Below are positions 19,201-26,788 of a stretch of 64,000 nt of DNA, piece after piece. A program made the position numbers and the translations under genes. Numbering within the stretch: the first letter of the stretch is position 1; every line of letters begins with the position of its first letter. The notes under the pieces were generated by a model. That model was not told the origin of the DNA, made no database searches, and worked only from the letters and a program-made list of their open reading frames with translations. This DNA is from a candidate division BRC1 bacterium ADurb.Bin183 (GTDB lineage Bacteria; Sumerlaeota; Sumerlaeia; MWCT01), in assembly GCA_002070185.1 (NCBI GenBank), contig MWCT01000009.1, positions 62,001 to 126,000 on the forward strand, written 5' to 3'.

Positions 19201-22009
19201 CTATCCCGTTGTGATTACTTCCAACGTGACTGCGATGAGCTCAATTCCCGGTCACTTCATCATCGGCACAAATGATTACAGAAACCTTGCAAATCTTGTT
19301 AAGGTGGATAACTTCATCATTGACGGTTCTCCAGATGGAACGCCCACGCGGCAGATAGTCTTCCAGAATAAAGTGGCAGCCATCGCAAACTCGCGCATCT
19401 TCCTTGTTTATGGCGATTGCGACAACGTGCAAATCAAAAACTGCACGATTATCAACAATTCCACAAACACGGGGGATAATGGCTGCACAGGCATCGAGTT
19501 TATGTCCCGCAACATTGCCGCCGGCGTGAACGCCATTCCCGATAACGGACTTGTTGAAAACTGCGATATTACCGCTCAGGGAACCGGCGCAGTTTATGGA
19601 TACGGCATTAGGCAAACAGCCTCCGGAACCATTACCGCAGCCAACGCCCAGACGGGCATGGTCTTCCGCAATAACAACATCGCCGCGCGTTACATGGGCA
19701 TCTGGATGGCTCAAACGGCGGGCGCAATTGTCGAGGGCAACAATATCGCCCTTGTCAATACAGGCGGTTTGTCCATCAAAGGTATTTACTTCTCCGCCTG
19801 CAACGCCCTTTTCAACTGGACGCTGCAGATTAACAACAACAAAATAACCCAACTGCAAAACGCCACCGGCGGCATGACAGGCATTGACCTCGGGCTCAAT
19901 TCCGCCAACGGCAACGCCACGTTCAATGTTTACAACAATATGATAAGCGGCTTTGCCTTCACCGGCTCTGTCAGCAACAAGGAATACCGCGGCATATATC
20001 ATGCCAGCCGCAACAATGAAAACCATATTGTGAACATCTATCACAACTCCATCAACATGCCCAATCTGGCTGGGCTCACGATAACGGATAACGCCACGGG
20101 GTATCCTTTGTGCGCCGGCATCCAGTTTCATGCCGATACATCTTCCTTCCAATTCAGCAGAGCTATCAATGTGAAAAACAACATCGTCCGCGTTGAACAG
20201 AATCGCGGATGCGCCCTTTACCTTAGAGAGTATCTCACCTCGCTTACAGATCAGGATTACAACGATTGTTTTGTCGCCGGGGGCGCCGTTTTTGGACGTT
20301 ATCAAGAGGGAGCCTCAACAATTATTAACTATAACACGTTGGATGACTGGCGGGCGGTGCATACATCTTTGGATAAGAACACTTCCACACTGGATCCCGC
20401 AATATCCAACGGAATCGCGCCTTTTGACGGCAAGTGGACATCCGCAACCGATCTTCTCTTTGACGCTTATCCAGCCGGCGGTTTTGCAGGAACGCCGATT
20501 GCCGGAATTACTACCGACATTAACGGCGTAGCAAGAAATGCCTTTGCTCCTGTGATGGGTTGCGACGAGAAGAAAATCAGCGGCGCTAAATTCTTCGCCC
20601 GGGATTATGGTTTTGGATACAAAGAAATTATTCGTCCCGGCGGAAAGGGCACCGTTGTTACGAAAGATCTGGAAATCTACAACCTTGGCGATAGCGCCCT
20701 GACCGTGACGGATATATCCAGAGGCAGCGGCAGCGATGAAATCTCCATTCTGAACTTCACCACAACCCCCATTCCCGCCGGCGGCTCGGGCACCATGACA
20801 GTCGAATACAATCCTGAAACGATTGGGGCAAAGGTGGCGACGTTCAACCCCGTCTCCAACGATGTATATTCCACCCCCACTTTCACCATAACCGGCGAAG
20901 CGGTGTATCCGCAGATTGAAATTACCTGTTCTCAAGGAAGCGATTGGGGCAATGTGTTCATAGGCGAGCCCACGGTTAATAAATCTCTCTCTATTAAAAA
21001 CGTCGGCAAGGTGCCTCTGGTCATCAGCGACATCACAGCGAGCGGGCATCCGGACATTGTGCCCGTTTCACTCCCGCCCCTGCCTTTTACCTTGTATCCG
21101 GCGCCTGAAGGCAATAACACAACTTATGCGGTATACAAATACACACCCATGACGGCGGGTCCCGTTTCTAAACTCGTTTCCATAAATTCCGATGCCGAAG
21201 TTTCTGCAGGATACTACACCTTCACCGGCAGAGGCATTGGCATCAGTCTGGAAGAGAACCCGGTGTTTATAGGTTTCGCAAAAGTGCAAGGGTTAGATGG
21301 CGCAACGACGATTACCAAGGATTTGGTGATTGTCAACGAGACCAACTTTGAAACGACTTATACGATTACCCGCGTTTCAGGCACGAAGTTCCGCGCGCCT
21401 TCCACAGTTTACGTGGATGTCTTCTCAACAGCGCCTGTGCCGATTGAATACGCCGCCACAGCGGTTGTTAATGATGTCGCCATATTCAATATGGCTGCAT
21501 CTCATCCTCAAATGCCCGCTCTGACGGCTATCGTAAACGGGCGCGGCTGGACAAAGACACAAGGCAAACTGTATATGGTGAACGGAAATGATGGCGGTAC
21601 GTTCCAAGTTGATAACGACGGAACCTACACGTTGACGCGCATCGAAATCCAACCCGGCTCTTTTACTGGCGTCCGCGAATTGAGAATTCAGGAACCGACC
21701 AACCTTTACGGAAAGGACAACGCCATTGAGCTTAAGATAGACCCCTCCACTGTCCTTGGCAATTATGCCACGCTTTGGGTGGAGTATCATCCCAGCGATG
21801 TGCCTCCAGCCGAGCAGAACATTAATATGGGCGTTATGCGCTATTGGGGCTCTTGGAGCGTTCTTCCCGGCACAGTCGGCACCTTCGTGGATAGAGGCGA
21901 TGGCAAGTTCGAGGTTCGTTATGATGCGTTCAATAACCTCCTGACGCCATTTGTGTATGCAACCGGAACTTATCGCACGGAAGTGGATGACTGGAAAATC
22001 TTTAAGTAG
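13220..22009 (+). CDS. Giant secreted protein with four beta-helix plus Ig-like (anchor-D) units
   Basis: 2929 residues with signal peptide 1-20 and AAGGAG upstream of the ATG. Four homologous units begin at about residues 21, 648, 1272 and 1912. Each opens with a conserved block (KKFSDAPAGQG, then DYATLAEAANDFN, then GGCTGDW), continues with asparagine-rich right-handed parallel beta-helix rungs (repeated NN-I/M patterns), reaches a GCDE element and, in all four, ends in a choice-of-anchor-D Ig-like domain with an SNDSASP/SDDPASP-type turn. From about 2450 to the end there are further Ig-like domains only. The C-terminus reads DDWKIFK. No catalytic motif is obvious; a surface adhesin, scaffold or glycan-binding role fits the architecture (inference). 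An intrinsic terminator follows directly. Confidence 0.85.
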   Translation: MKKIYVLMLVVMLACSLGYAKKFSDAPAGQGASTVGVSGDYATLAEAANDFNGLAGGCTGDWTLTVISDLTEPDNVGFGNSTNGYTVTLKSDESEMRTITFTATAVHATYRGHLVIGVNDLNGTPIIQKTDKFVIDGGASKQLTLTNTSASIAYSAIIIYYGDCDNGQVKNCVIANLSTNAGANSCTGIDFIAAGTFLIPNDYRVEGCVISALTGNVASGIQASGTATAGLAQTGAVITGNTIAAKRYGIFLALNAGGEISNNEIKIQDGTASALCLGIYHSNCNSLFGWTMDIVNNKFTEMTSLNNAAGDYGLIGMWLGASATVAAPVRPVYNVCNNMIANFSFPGNNAVRDETYKGINLVAEYTDFNIFNNSIDMVEQPRLTAGTRGRTFAIGATSVTAGSQIKNIKNNIIRYGVADGANAYALYSPIATGINSDFNNIYIYSATNQFAYVGTTSCADLSAWQTQTATVGAMQDVHTSVIDPSTFWVSGSDLHIAGAASYNVALSAPVLAGVATDIDGEARFGKTYKGCDEKAASDAGPTLYMPDTTVNFGIVLPVALGGSAVQMNVQVWNISTSALNISGVTPGAGSADFTVISFPPSIAANESGNIVIQYTPNTLGAQSQTFSIASNDSASPTILTVNGTAGTKKFSDAPSGQGMSTVGVGGDYASLAEAADDFNGVAGGCTGDWTLSVISDLTEPANAGFSNFTNGYTVKLQSDGIAMRTITFTATSVDATYPGHLVIGAKLVAPLSRTGTDRFVIDGGASKLLTIQNTSAAIANSAIISIQGNSDYSQIKNTIITNLSTNTANYGCTGIEYFTAGTTLVPDFSRIEGCTITTLGGPAQGTVATGIQSRGTATGGLAHSGYVITNNVIISKRYGIWLAMSAGGEISDNEIRIRNGHAGVVSNALYHSGCNNAFGWTMDIVRNQFVELHTLNVTANQGIGAIWLTATTPSQRSIYNISNNMICGWDYGAGSTMNQVYRGIQCQAENAQYNIHHNSIDMPVQPRVNGATIGYAYAIGTTSSAFGSQNLSIKNNMIRFGTFTGTNAYALYIVHPSGLTSDFNDIYFYNGTTKFGYLGAACGTLAAWQARSALFGPAQDMHTKVIDPSPDWVSLTDLHINGSAVFNTAFCGPIIDVGADIDGNPRDTVTYMGCDEFASIAAGPTVYLPDPTYDFGKKLLIGSGGVPVLRSVQVWNVSAAPLNISSVTPVASNPDIIIHSHTMTPIQPNQSGDIVIQYTPNNAGAQTATFNINSDDPASPMLLTITGTGNTTKRFSDPPVGQGTSTVGSAADDYVTLMDAAQDFNNTAGGCTGNWDLLVNATWTEPYNVGFANATNGFTVTMKPNTGFTPTITLDQRSVIAAFPGHLVIGANNFGDANNAVKTDNFIIDGDNGGALSQDMTIQNMNANFAARLIVVHGDSDGVVIKNNILTNRSISTAVNGCTGVVFQSRNHTINGVIYNLLPDNWIVDNNTITTNITAGSYGLGIEMNNSGTITAGNAQSGWTISNNIINARQRGIFMNQTAGGTISNNTISIGAVLAGLTGHGIFHNTCNNTPGWTMNIFNNKITSMSHAGPTANYGLVAIEVSGSAVTGAYPTYNVYNNMVSGYQFTSATDGLYRGIYCGTKNCNLNVFYNSINMPSSPLVITTPGYGCAIGIKEATAFSVYADIRNNNIRIAEDRMWGIWREDVTALTSNFNNIFIDGTTVGTNFGRLGGENFGTLAEWQVGTGKDINSSSIDPTAAIAPYTGAWTSNTDLHFTAWPGPYFAAQPITGIAEDGDGDPRSASAPTMGCDESQGTPAPGDQKCFVPGGMLYFGKKLRLNHGGVAVTDQLVVLNAGYQGTLNITAVNFVSGSNELTVTDTFPISIPPDSYGAINFKYDPWTFGLNTAIFDIVSDDPASPTPVNISGRGSNSKKFSEIPVGRYPSKIGTSVDDDYPSLEIAVDDFNNTPGGCTGDWTLLINTSPLDVNNLIAFGNATNGYTVTMKPNDGMLPSYYPVVITSNVTAMSSIPGHFIIGTNDYRNLANLVKVDNFIIDGSPDGTPTRQIVFQNKVAAIANSRIFLVYGDCDNVQIKNCTIINNSTNTGDNGCTGIEFMSRNIAAGVNAIPDNGLVENCDITAQGTGAVYGYGIRQTASGTITAANAQTGMVFRNNNIAARYMGIWMAQTAGAIVEGNNIALVNTGGLSIKGIYFSACNALFNWTLQINNNKITQLQNATGGMTGIDLGLNSANGNATFNVYNNMISGFAFTGSVSNKEYRGIYHASRNNENHIVNIYHNSINMPNLAGLTITDNATGYPLCAGIQFHADTSSFQFSRAINVKNNIVRVEQNRGCALYLREYLTSLTDQDYNDCFVAGGAVFGRYQEGASTIINYNTLDDWRAVHTSLDKNTSTLDPAISNGIAPFDGKWTSATDLLFDAYPAGGFAGTPIAGITTDINGVARNAFAPVMGCDEKKISGAKFFARDYGFGYKEIIRPGGKGTVVTKDLEIYNLGDSALTVTDISRGSGSDEISILNFTTTPIPAGGSGTMTVEYNPETIGAKVATFNPVSNDVYSTPTFTITGEAVYPQIEITCSQGSDWGNVFIGEPTVNKSLSIKNVGKVPLVISDITASGHPDIVPVSLPPLPFTLYPAPEGNNTTYAVYKYTPMTAGPVSKLVSINSDAEVSAGYYTFTGRGIGISLEENPVFIGFAKVQGLDGATTITKDLVIVNETNFETTYTITRVSGTKFRAPSTVYVDVFSTAPVPIEYAATAVVNDVAIFNMAASHPQMPALTAIVNGRGWTKTQGKLYMVNGNDGGTFQVDNDGTYTLTRIEIQPGSFTGVRELRIQEPTNLYGKDNAIELKIDPSTVLGNYATLWVEYHPSDVPPAEQNINMGVMRYWGSWSVLPGTVGTFVDRGDGKFEVRYDAFNNLLTPFVYATGTYRTEVDDWKIFK

Positions 22010-22023
22010 AATGGGATAAAATC

Positions 22024-22056
22024 GGGGCGTTGAAATTATTCAACGCCCCAATCTTT
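22024..22056 (+). terminator. Intrinsic terminator after the giant gene
   Basis: GGGGCGTTGAA (22024-22034), a 4-nt loop and TTCAACGCCCC (22039-22049) form a perfect 11-bp stem followed by AATCTTT. Confidence 0.8.
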
Positions 22057-22137
22057 AAGGATGCGGCATCAAATTTATTGGGTATATAAGCCAAATGGCT
22101 TAAAAAAATAATAAATTATAGGAAGGGAGAAGGGTTT

Positions 22138-23781
22138 ATGAAAAGATGGTTGTTGGTTTTGTTGGCGGTTGTGTTGTTGGGCTCCTTTGCTTATGCGGAA
22201 TTTAATGAATTCATAGATATTCCGCCCAAGCCCGCCCTTAATCCGGGGCAGCCTATTAAGTCTATTGATGGGAAAAACCCCGGCGATACCAAATACACCC
22301 AAGCGGAATTTCTTCAGACTCTCGAACGTGGATGCGATCAGCTGATACATTGGCAGCATACAGATGGCGGCTGGTCATGGCCCGAAAATTTCTCAACAAC
22401 GGACACAGCAACTGCTGCAAACCAAAAAGGTGTTATCGCTCGCGCGCTCGTGCTTCTTGATGGAATTATTCCGGGCAAGGATTACATTGGCGACGGCTCT
22501 TATCCCGGCGCCCGCTTCACAGGTGAAATCCTTTTCGCCATTCCGGATTCAATCGGCTATTACGCCCCGGATATGTTGATGATGTGCGAACTTTCTGAAA
22601 AGGTGGGAGATCTGAAATACAAGCAACGCGCGCAAAATCACTGGGCATGGCGCAAAATTAACCGCGCCGGTTATGCCACCGGGCAACAATTTGCCGAGAT
22701 GATTGTTGAAAAACGCTGCTACGGTATGTGGGGCGGCGCCTCCGTCTGGGGCTACAGCCTCTGCATGTGGGACCTTGCCGGTTATGTCGCCGCGGCGGAA
22801 GCCATGGGCGACCATACGTGGGCTCAGCAGGCTTTGGATACAATCCTTTCCACGTATGCCTATCCCAAAGCTCCCGGAAAAATCGGGCTTCCCAAATACG
22901 ATCCGGCGGAGCCTTTCCCGGTCTGTCTGCCGCAGCGCATGATCGAGCGCTGGGACGAATTTGACGTGGCAACCTCTGGAACCAAATCTGTTGAAGCTTC
23001 TTATGTCGCCACCTTGGGAAACATGCTCTTCGCGATGAACATGGTTGATTCTGCAAGGTATCGCTACTGGATTGACCTGTTCACACAGAAGCTTACCGAG
23101 TTGCAGGTAAACAATCCAGCCAGCCCGCATCACGGCGGCTGGACGCTTTGGAAATACGGCTGGGGGTCGGATGCCCAGGATTCGGGCTATGCAATGATGG
23201 GCTTGCGCAACGTCGGCTCCGCGCAAACTGGTCAGAAAGCCACCCAGTGGGCTATCAATAATCAGGAAAAAACCGGCAATTGGTCGGGTCTATGGCGCTA
23301 TATCGCTCTCAATCCGCCCTATAACAAAGGCGACTCTTATCAGGAAGGCAACGCTGAAATTTTGCAGGGGCTTTTTGAAATTCAGGAAGCGGAGAATAAA
23401 CCATGGGTCACCATTGTTTCAGACCCGGTCGGCGGACACGAAAATTATGTTCCCTTGTCATTCCGCACGCACGACTTGGATAATCAACCCGTTTCCATCA
23501 AAGTGGAGTGGTCGGAAAATGATGGCGTGACATGGACGGAAACAAGCAATATTCAAGGCGCTGTGACGGGGCTTGCCTCCACACCCGGCGGTGTTGTGCA
23601 CGACATTATCTGGGTATCGGTTCCGGATCTGGGATTCCTTGACAAGACCTGCAAACTGCGCGTGACCGCCCGCCGCGACACATCTCCCACAGGATGGGGT
23701 TCCCCGGCTGGCGTGACGGATTATTTCACAATTATCAACTCCACCGTTCCAGTGGAACTTTCCGTTTTTGAAGTGAAATAA
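22138..23781 (+). CDS. Secreted alpha/alpha-toroid protein with C-terminal Ig-like domain (paralog 1)
   Basis: 547 residues; signal peptide about 1-20 (ends FAYA); a purine-rich ribosome site precedes the ATG. The central region has the helical-toroid signature WQHTDGGWSWP at about residue 80 and later GGW/GYAMMGLRN blocks, as in pectate-lyase-10-like and terpene-cyclase-like alpha/alpha barrels. A beta-rich domain follows, with VEWSENDGVTW near 460. The C-terminus is STVPVELSVFEVK. About two-thirds or more of residues match the next gene by eye, so this is a tandem paralog pair. The reaction is unknown; a glycan lyase or hydrolase is the natural guess, but I see no diagnostic catalytic set. 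Confidence 0.8.
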   Translation: MKRWLLVLLAVVLLGSFAYAEFNEFIDIPPKPALNPGQPIKSIDGKNPGDTKYTQAEFLQTLERGCDQLIHWQHTDGGWSWPENFSTTDTATAANQKGVIARALVLLDGIIPGKDYIGDGSYPGARFTGEILFAIPDSIGYYAPDMLMMCELSEKVGDLKYKQRAQNHWAWRKINRAGYATGQQFAEMIVEKRCYGMWGGASVWGYSLCMWDLAGYVAAAEAMGDHTWAQQALDTILSTYAYPKAPGKIGLPKYDPAEPFPVCLPQRMIERWDEFDVATSGTKSVEASYVATLGNMLFAMNMVDSARYRYWIDLFTQKLTELQVNNPASPHHGGWTLWKYGWGSDAQDSGYAMMGLRNVGSAQTGQKATQWAINNQEKTGNWSGLWRYIALNPPYNKGDSYQEGNAEILQGLFEIQEAENKPWVTIVSDPVGGHENYVPLSFRTHDLDNQPVSIKVEWSENDGVTWTETSNIQGAVTGLASTPGGVVHDIIWVSVPDLGFLDKTCKLRVTARRDTSPTGWGSPAGVTDYFTIINSTVPVELSVFEVK

Positions 23782-23803
23782 TTTTCGCTATTCAACTCAA
23801 TTC

Positions 23804-23840
23804 AAACCGGAAGAGGTAAAAACCTCTTCCGGTTTTTTTT
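23804..23840 (+). terminator. Intrinsic terminator
   Basis: AAACCGGAAGAGG (23804-23816) pairs perfectly with CCTCTTCCGGTTT (23823-23835), followed by a T run. It ends the first toroid gene. Confidence 0.9.
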
Positions 23841-24038
23841 ATGTGTTGAAAAGTTATCAATTTTTTACCTTGACGTTTGAGCCATTTTGCATAGAAAAAC
23901 AATCTGAAATTTTGAATAATAAATATTAACAATTGCACGTGCTTGAAAGGGGGAATGCGAACATTGGGGAAGATGGGGTTGAACTTGAACGAAATATGAG
24001 TTTCTTTTAAAAGTTATTACTTTAAGGAGGAATCAAAC

Positions 24039-25688
24039 ATGTTGAATCTTCGCATCATGTGCATTGCTGCCGTTATGGCTTTGATGCTTATGGGCTCGCT
24101 GGCTTATGCCGAGTTTAATGAATTTATAGATTTGCCGCCGGTACCACGGCTGGGCGCCCCTTATGCAATCAAGGACGGCGGGAATAAAACGCCCGGCGAT
24201 ACCAAATACACAAAAGCAGAATTTCTTGAGACTCTGGAGCGCGGGTGCGATCAGCTGATACGTTGGCAGCATACCGACGGCGGCTGGTCATGGCCCGAAA
24301 ATTTCTCGACAACGGATACGGCAACGCCCGCCAATCAAAAGGGCGTTGTAGCTCGCGCGCTTGTGCTCCTTGATGGAATCATTGCAGGCAAAGACTATCT
24401 GGGAAGCGGCGCTTATCCGGGCGGACGCTTCACAGGCGAAACCCTTTTTGCCATCCCGGATTCCATTGGATATTACGCGCCGGACATGGTCATGCTTTGC
24501 GAACTTTCCGAAAAAACAGGCGATCTGAAATACAAGCAACGGGCGCAAAATCACTGGACATGGCGCAAAATTAACCGCGCCGGTTATGCCACCGGGCAAC
24601 AGTTTGCGGAAATGATTGTTGAAAAACGCTGCTACGGTATGTGGGGCGGCGCCTCCGGCTGGGGGTATAGCCTTTGCATCTGGGACCTTGCCGGCTATGC
24701 GGCGGCGGCTGAGGCGATGGGAGACCACACATGGGCAACGCAGGCAATTGATACGATGGCTTCCGTTTATGCCTATCCTAAAGCCCCCGGAAAACCCGGA
24801 CTTCCCAAGTATGATTCAGCGGAACCTTTTCCGGTTTGCATCTTCCAGCGCATGGTTGAACGCTGGGATGATTTCGACAACGTCACCTCCGGTATCAAAT
24901 CTGTGGAAGGCGAATACGTTTCCGCGATGGGGAACATGCTCTGGGCGATGAACATGGTTGACTCCGCAAGATATCGCTACTGGATTGACCTCTTTACCCA
25001 GAAGCTGGAAGAGATTCAGATTAAAAACATAGCCGATCCGCATTACGGCGGTTTCGCCTGCAACAAATATGGATGGGCTCCCGATGCTCAAGATGTTGGC
25101 TATGCGATGATGGGCTTGCGCAATGTCGGCGCCGTTGACATTGGGCGGAAAGCCACTCAGTGGGCGGTCAATAATCAGATGACGACCGGAAATTTTACCG
25201 GCATGTGGTGGTCGTGGGAAGGCATGCCTCCCGTTATGAAAAGCTATCAGGAAGGCAACGCCGAGTGTCTGCAGGGGCTCTTTGAAATTCAGGACGCCGA
25301 AAATAAACCATGGGTTTCCATCGTATCCGACCCTGTCGGAGGATTTCAGAATCATGTCCCTGTGGCATTCAAAACATACGATTTAAACAGCCTGCCGGTT
25401 ATTATCAAAGTCGAATGGTCTGAAGATGACGCGGTTAACTGGCATGAGACCTCCAATATTCAAGGGGCAACAACGGGACTTTCCGCCAGCCCCGGGGGTC
25501 TGGAACATTCCATCATCTGGGTCTCCATTCGGGACATTGGGTTCATTGACAAAACCTGCAAGTTGCGCATCACGGCGCGCCGCATTTCTTCGCCCGATGG
25601 TTGGGGATCTCCTGCCGGCGTGACTGATTTTTTCACCGTCGTCAACTCCACAGTGCCAGTGGAACTCTCCGTTTTTGACGTAAAGTAA
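24039..25688 (+). CDS. Secreted alpha/alpha-toroid protein with C-terminal Ig-like domain (paralog 2)
   Basis: 549 residues, signal peptide about 1-25 (LAYA end), AAGGAGG eight nt before the ATG. It aligns end to end with the preceding gene: the same GDTKYT block, WQHTDGGWSWPENFSTTDTAT (here preceded by R rather than H), GYATGQQFAEMIVEKRCYG, MVDSARYRYWIDLF and EGNAE segments, the same Ig-like domain, and the C-terminal STVPVELSVFDVK. Differences concentrate in the region after residue 330 (MWWSWEGMPPVMKS versus LWRYIALNPPYNKGDS), which could alter the substrate cleft (inference). It has its own upstream region of about 200 nt and its own terminator, so the copies can be expressed independently. 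Confidence 0.8.
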   Translation: MLNLRIMCIAAVMALMLMGSLAYAEFNEFIDLPPVPRLGAPYAIKDGGNKTPGDTKYTKAEFLETLERGCDQLIRWQHTDGGWSWPENFSTTDTATPANQKGVVARALVLLDGIIAGKDYLGSGAYPGGRFTGETLFAIPDSIGYYAPDMVMLCELSEKTGDLKYKQRAQNHWTWRKINRAGYATGQQFAEMIVEKRCYGMWGGASGWGYSLCIWDLAGYAAAAEAMGDHTWATQAIDTMASVYAYPKAPGKPGLPKYDSAEPFPVCIFQRMVERWDDFDNVTSGIKSVEGEYVSAMGNMLWAMNMVDSARYRYWIDLFTQKLEEIQIKNIADPHYGGFACNKYGWAPDAQDVGYAMMGLRNVGAVDIGRKATQWAVNNQMTTGNFTGMWWSWEGMPPVMKSYQEGNAECLQGLFEIQDAENKPWVSIVSDPVGGFQNHVPVAFKTYDLNSLPVIIKVEWSEDDAVNWHETSNIQGATTGLSASPGGLEHSIIWVSIRDIGFIDKTCKLRITARRISSPDGWGSPAGVTDFFTVVNSTVPVELSVFDVK

Positions 25689-25711
25689 CATCTTCCCGCA
25701 AGGTAAAAAAT

Positions 25712-25747
25712 AAACCGGAAAGAGCGGCAAGTTCTTTCCGGTTTTTT
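25712..25747. terminator. Bidirectional intrinsic terminator
   Basis: AAACCGGAAAGA (25712-25723) and TCTTTCCGGTTT (25733-25744) form a stem with T runs on both strands. It separates the plus-strand toroid gene from the convergent minus-strand gene ending at 25773. Confidence 0.85.
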
Positions 25748-25772
25748 ATTGGCATTATTTGGCGCGGAAAAA

Positions 25773-26726
25773 TTACAGCTTTGCGCCGTTCAAAATGAAC
25801 ATCACAATATCCGCCGCATCAATGATGCCGTCGCTGTTGAGATCCGCAATTTTGATTTGTTCCGGCGTAAGAGTTTCCCTGCCGGTAATGTGATTGACAA
25901 CCATTTCAAAAGAAACCGGCGTTGGTGTAAGCGTCGGCGCCGGTGTAAAAGTTGGCGTGGGCGAGGCAGTCGAGGAAGGCGCGGGTGTCGGTGTCGGCGT
26001 AGGTGTCGGCGCCGGTGTTGAAGTCGGCGAAGGCATCGGCGTAGAAGTCGGCGAAGGCATAGGAGTCTGCGTCGGCGTAGGCGTTGTTGTTGCAGTCGGG
26101 GAATGCGTTGGTTTCGGTGTCGGGGTTGGAGTTTCAATAAATCCGGGAACGGGGTTGGTGCTGGTGTAATCAAAAGTGGTATAAAGCTTAGCGGTCGGTC
26201 TGAGCACAATTGCATAATTAGGCGGAGCCTCGCCTATTTTCATAATATAAGGCGATGTGATCTTTTTGATAGTCTTGAATCTTATACGGCAAAGGGATGG
26301 ATTGAAAAGGGTATTTATATTGTCAGTCATGGACACGATATCAATATATTGATTGGGAGGAAGTCCTTTTAGCGGCGAGACGAGGATGGGCGCCTTCAAA
26401 TCCATGGCAAGAACCGGCGGGGAAAATTGGAGGTTGTTCGTATTTAAGTAAACACGAAAGGCAAAAGACTCAACAGGTCCGCTTACATTTTCCCTTAATT
26501 TCACATCAAAGGAAAAAACAGACCCCTCAGAGTATGCATTGCCTTGAACGTTATCAGTATACATAACCGCAAACGGCGTTGCCATTGGATAAACTTCCCG
26601 GCTGTCAATCTTGGTTTCGGCTGACGCAGGCGTTTCGTCATAAATGCTCATGGCAAAACACGCGCCGGTTAAAATGACAATCATGAAAAAAAGGAAAACA
26701 GTATAGTAATAGGACAATTTATTCAT
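25773..26726 (-). CDS. Secreted cohesin-like domain / Thr-Pro linker / half-dockerin protein (A)
   Basis: 317 residues from ATG 26726, supported by AAGGG nine nt upstream and by the signal peptide that follows (residues about 1-25). Residues about 51-182 form a beta-sandwich resembling a cohesin: an [10 protein letters not shown] strand, [14 protein letters not shown], then LCRIRFKT and Y-I-MKI strands. A long Thr-Pro-Ser linker (about 199-270) precedes a single EF-hand dockerin repeat with loop [12 protein letters not shown] after a LTPEQI helix. It is the downstream partner of a similar gene 62 nt away. A protein carrying both a receptor-like and a dockerin-like end would suit an adaptor in an extracellular assembly (inference). 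The half-dockerin may bind differently from classical two-repeat dockerins. Confidence 0.75.
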   Translation of the reverse strand: MNKLSYYYTVFLFFMIVILTGACFAMSIYDETPASAETKIDSREVYPMATPFAVMYTDNVQGNAYSEGSVFSFDVKLRENVSGPVESFAFRVYLNTNNLQFSPPVLAMDLKAPILVSPLKGLPPNQYIDIVSMTDNINTLFNPSLCRIRFKTIKKITSPYIMKIGEAPPNYAIVLRPTAKLYTTFDYTSTNPVPGFIETPTPTPKPTHSPTATTTPTPTQTPMPSPTSTPMPSPTSTPAPTPTPTPTPAPSSTASPTPTFTPAPTLTPTPVSFEMVVNHITGRETLTPEQIKIADLNSDGIIDAADIVMFILNGAKL

Positions 26727-26788
26727 TTGTGAGAACCCTTCCCCAGAAAGATTTTGTAACCCTGCAAACAAAAAGCACGGAATTATCT

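Noticed and set aside
19241..20305. 354-codon minus-strand frame in the giant gene
   Set aside because: Antisense shadow; sense frame has continuous domain structure.
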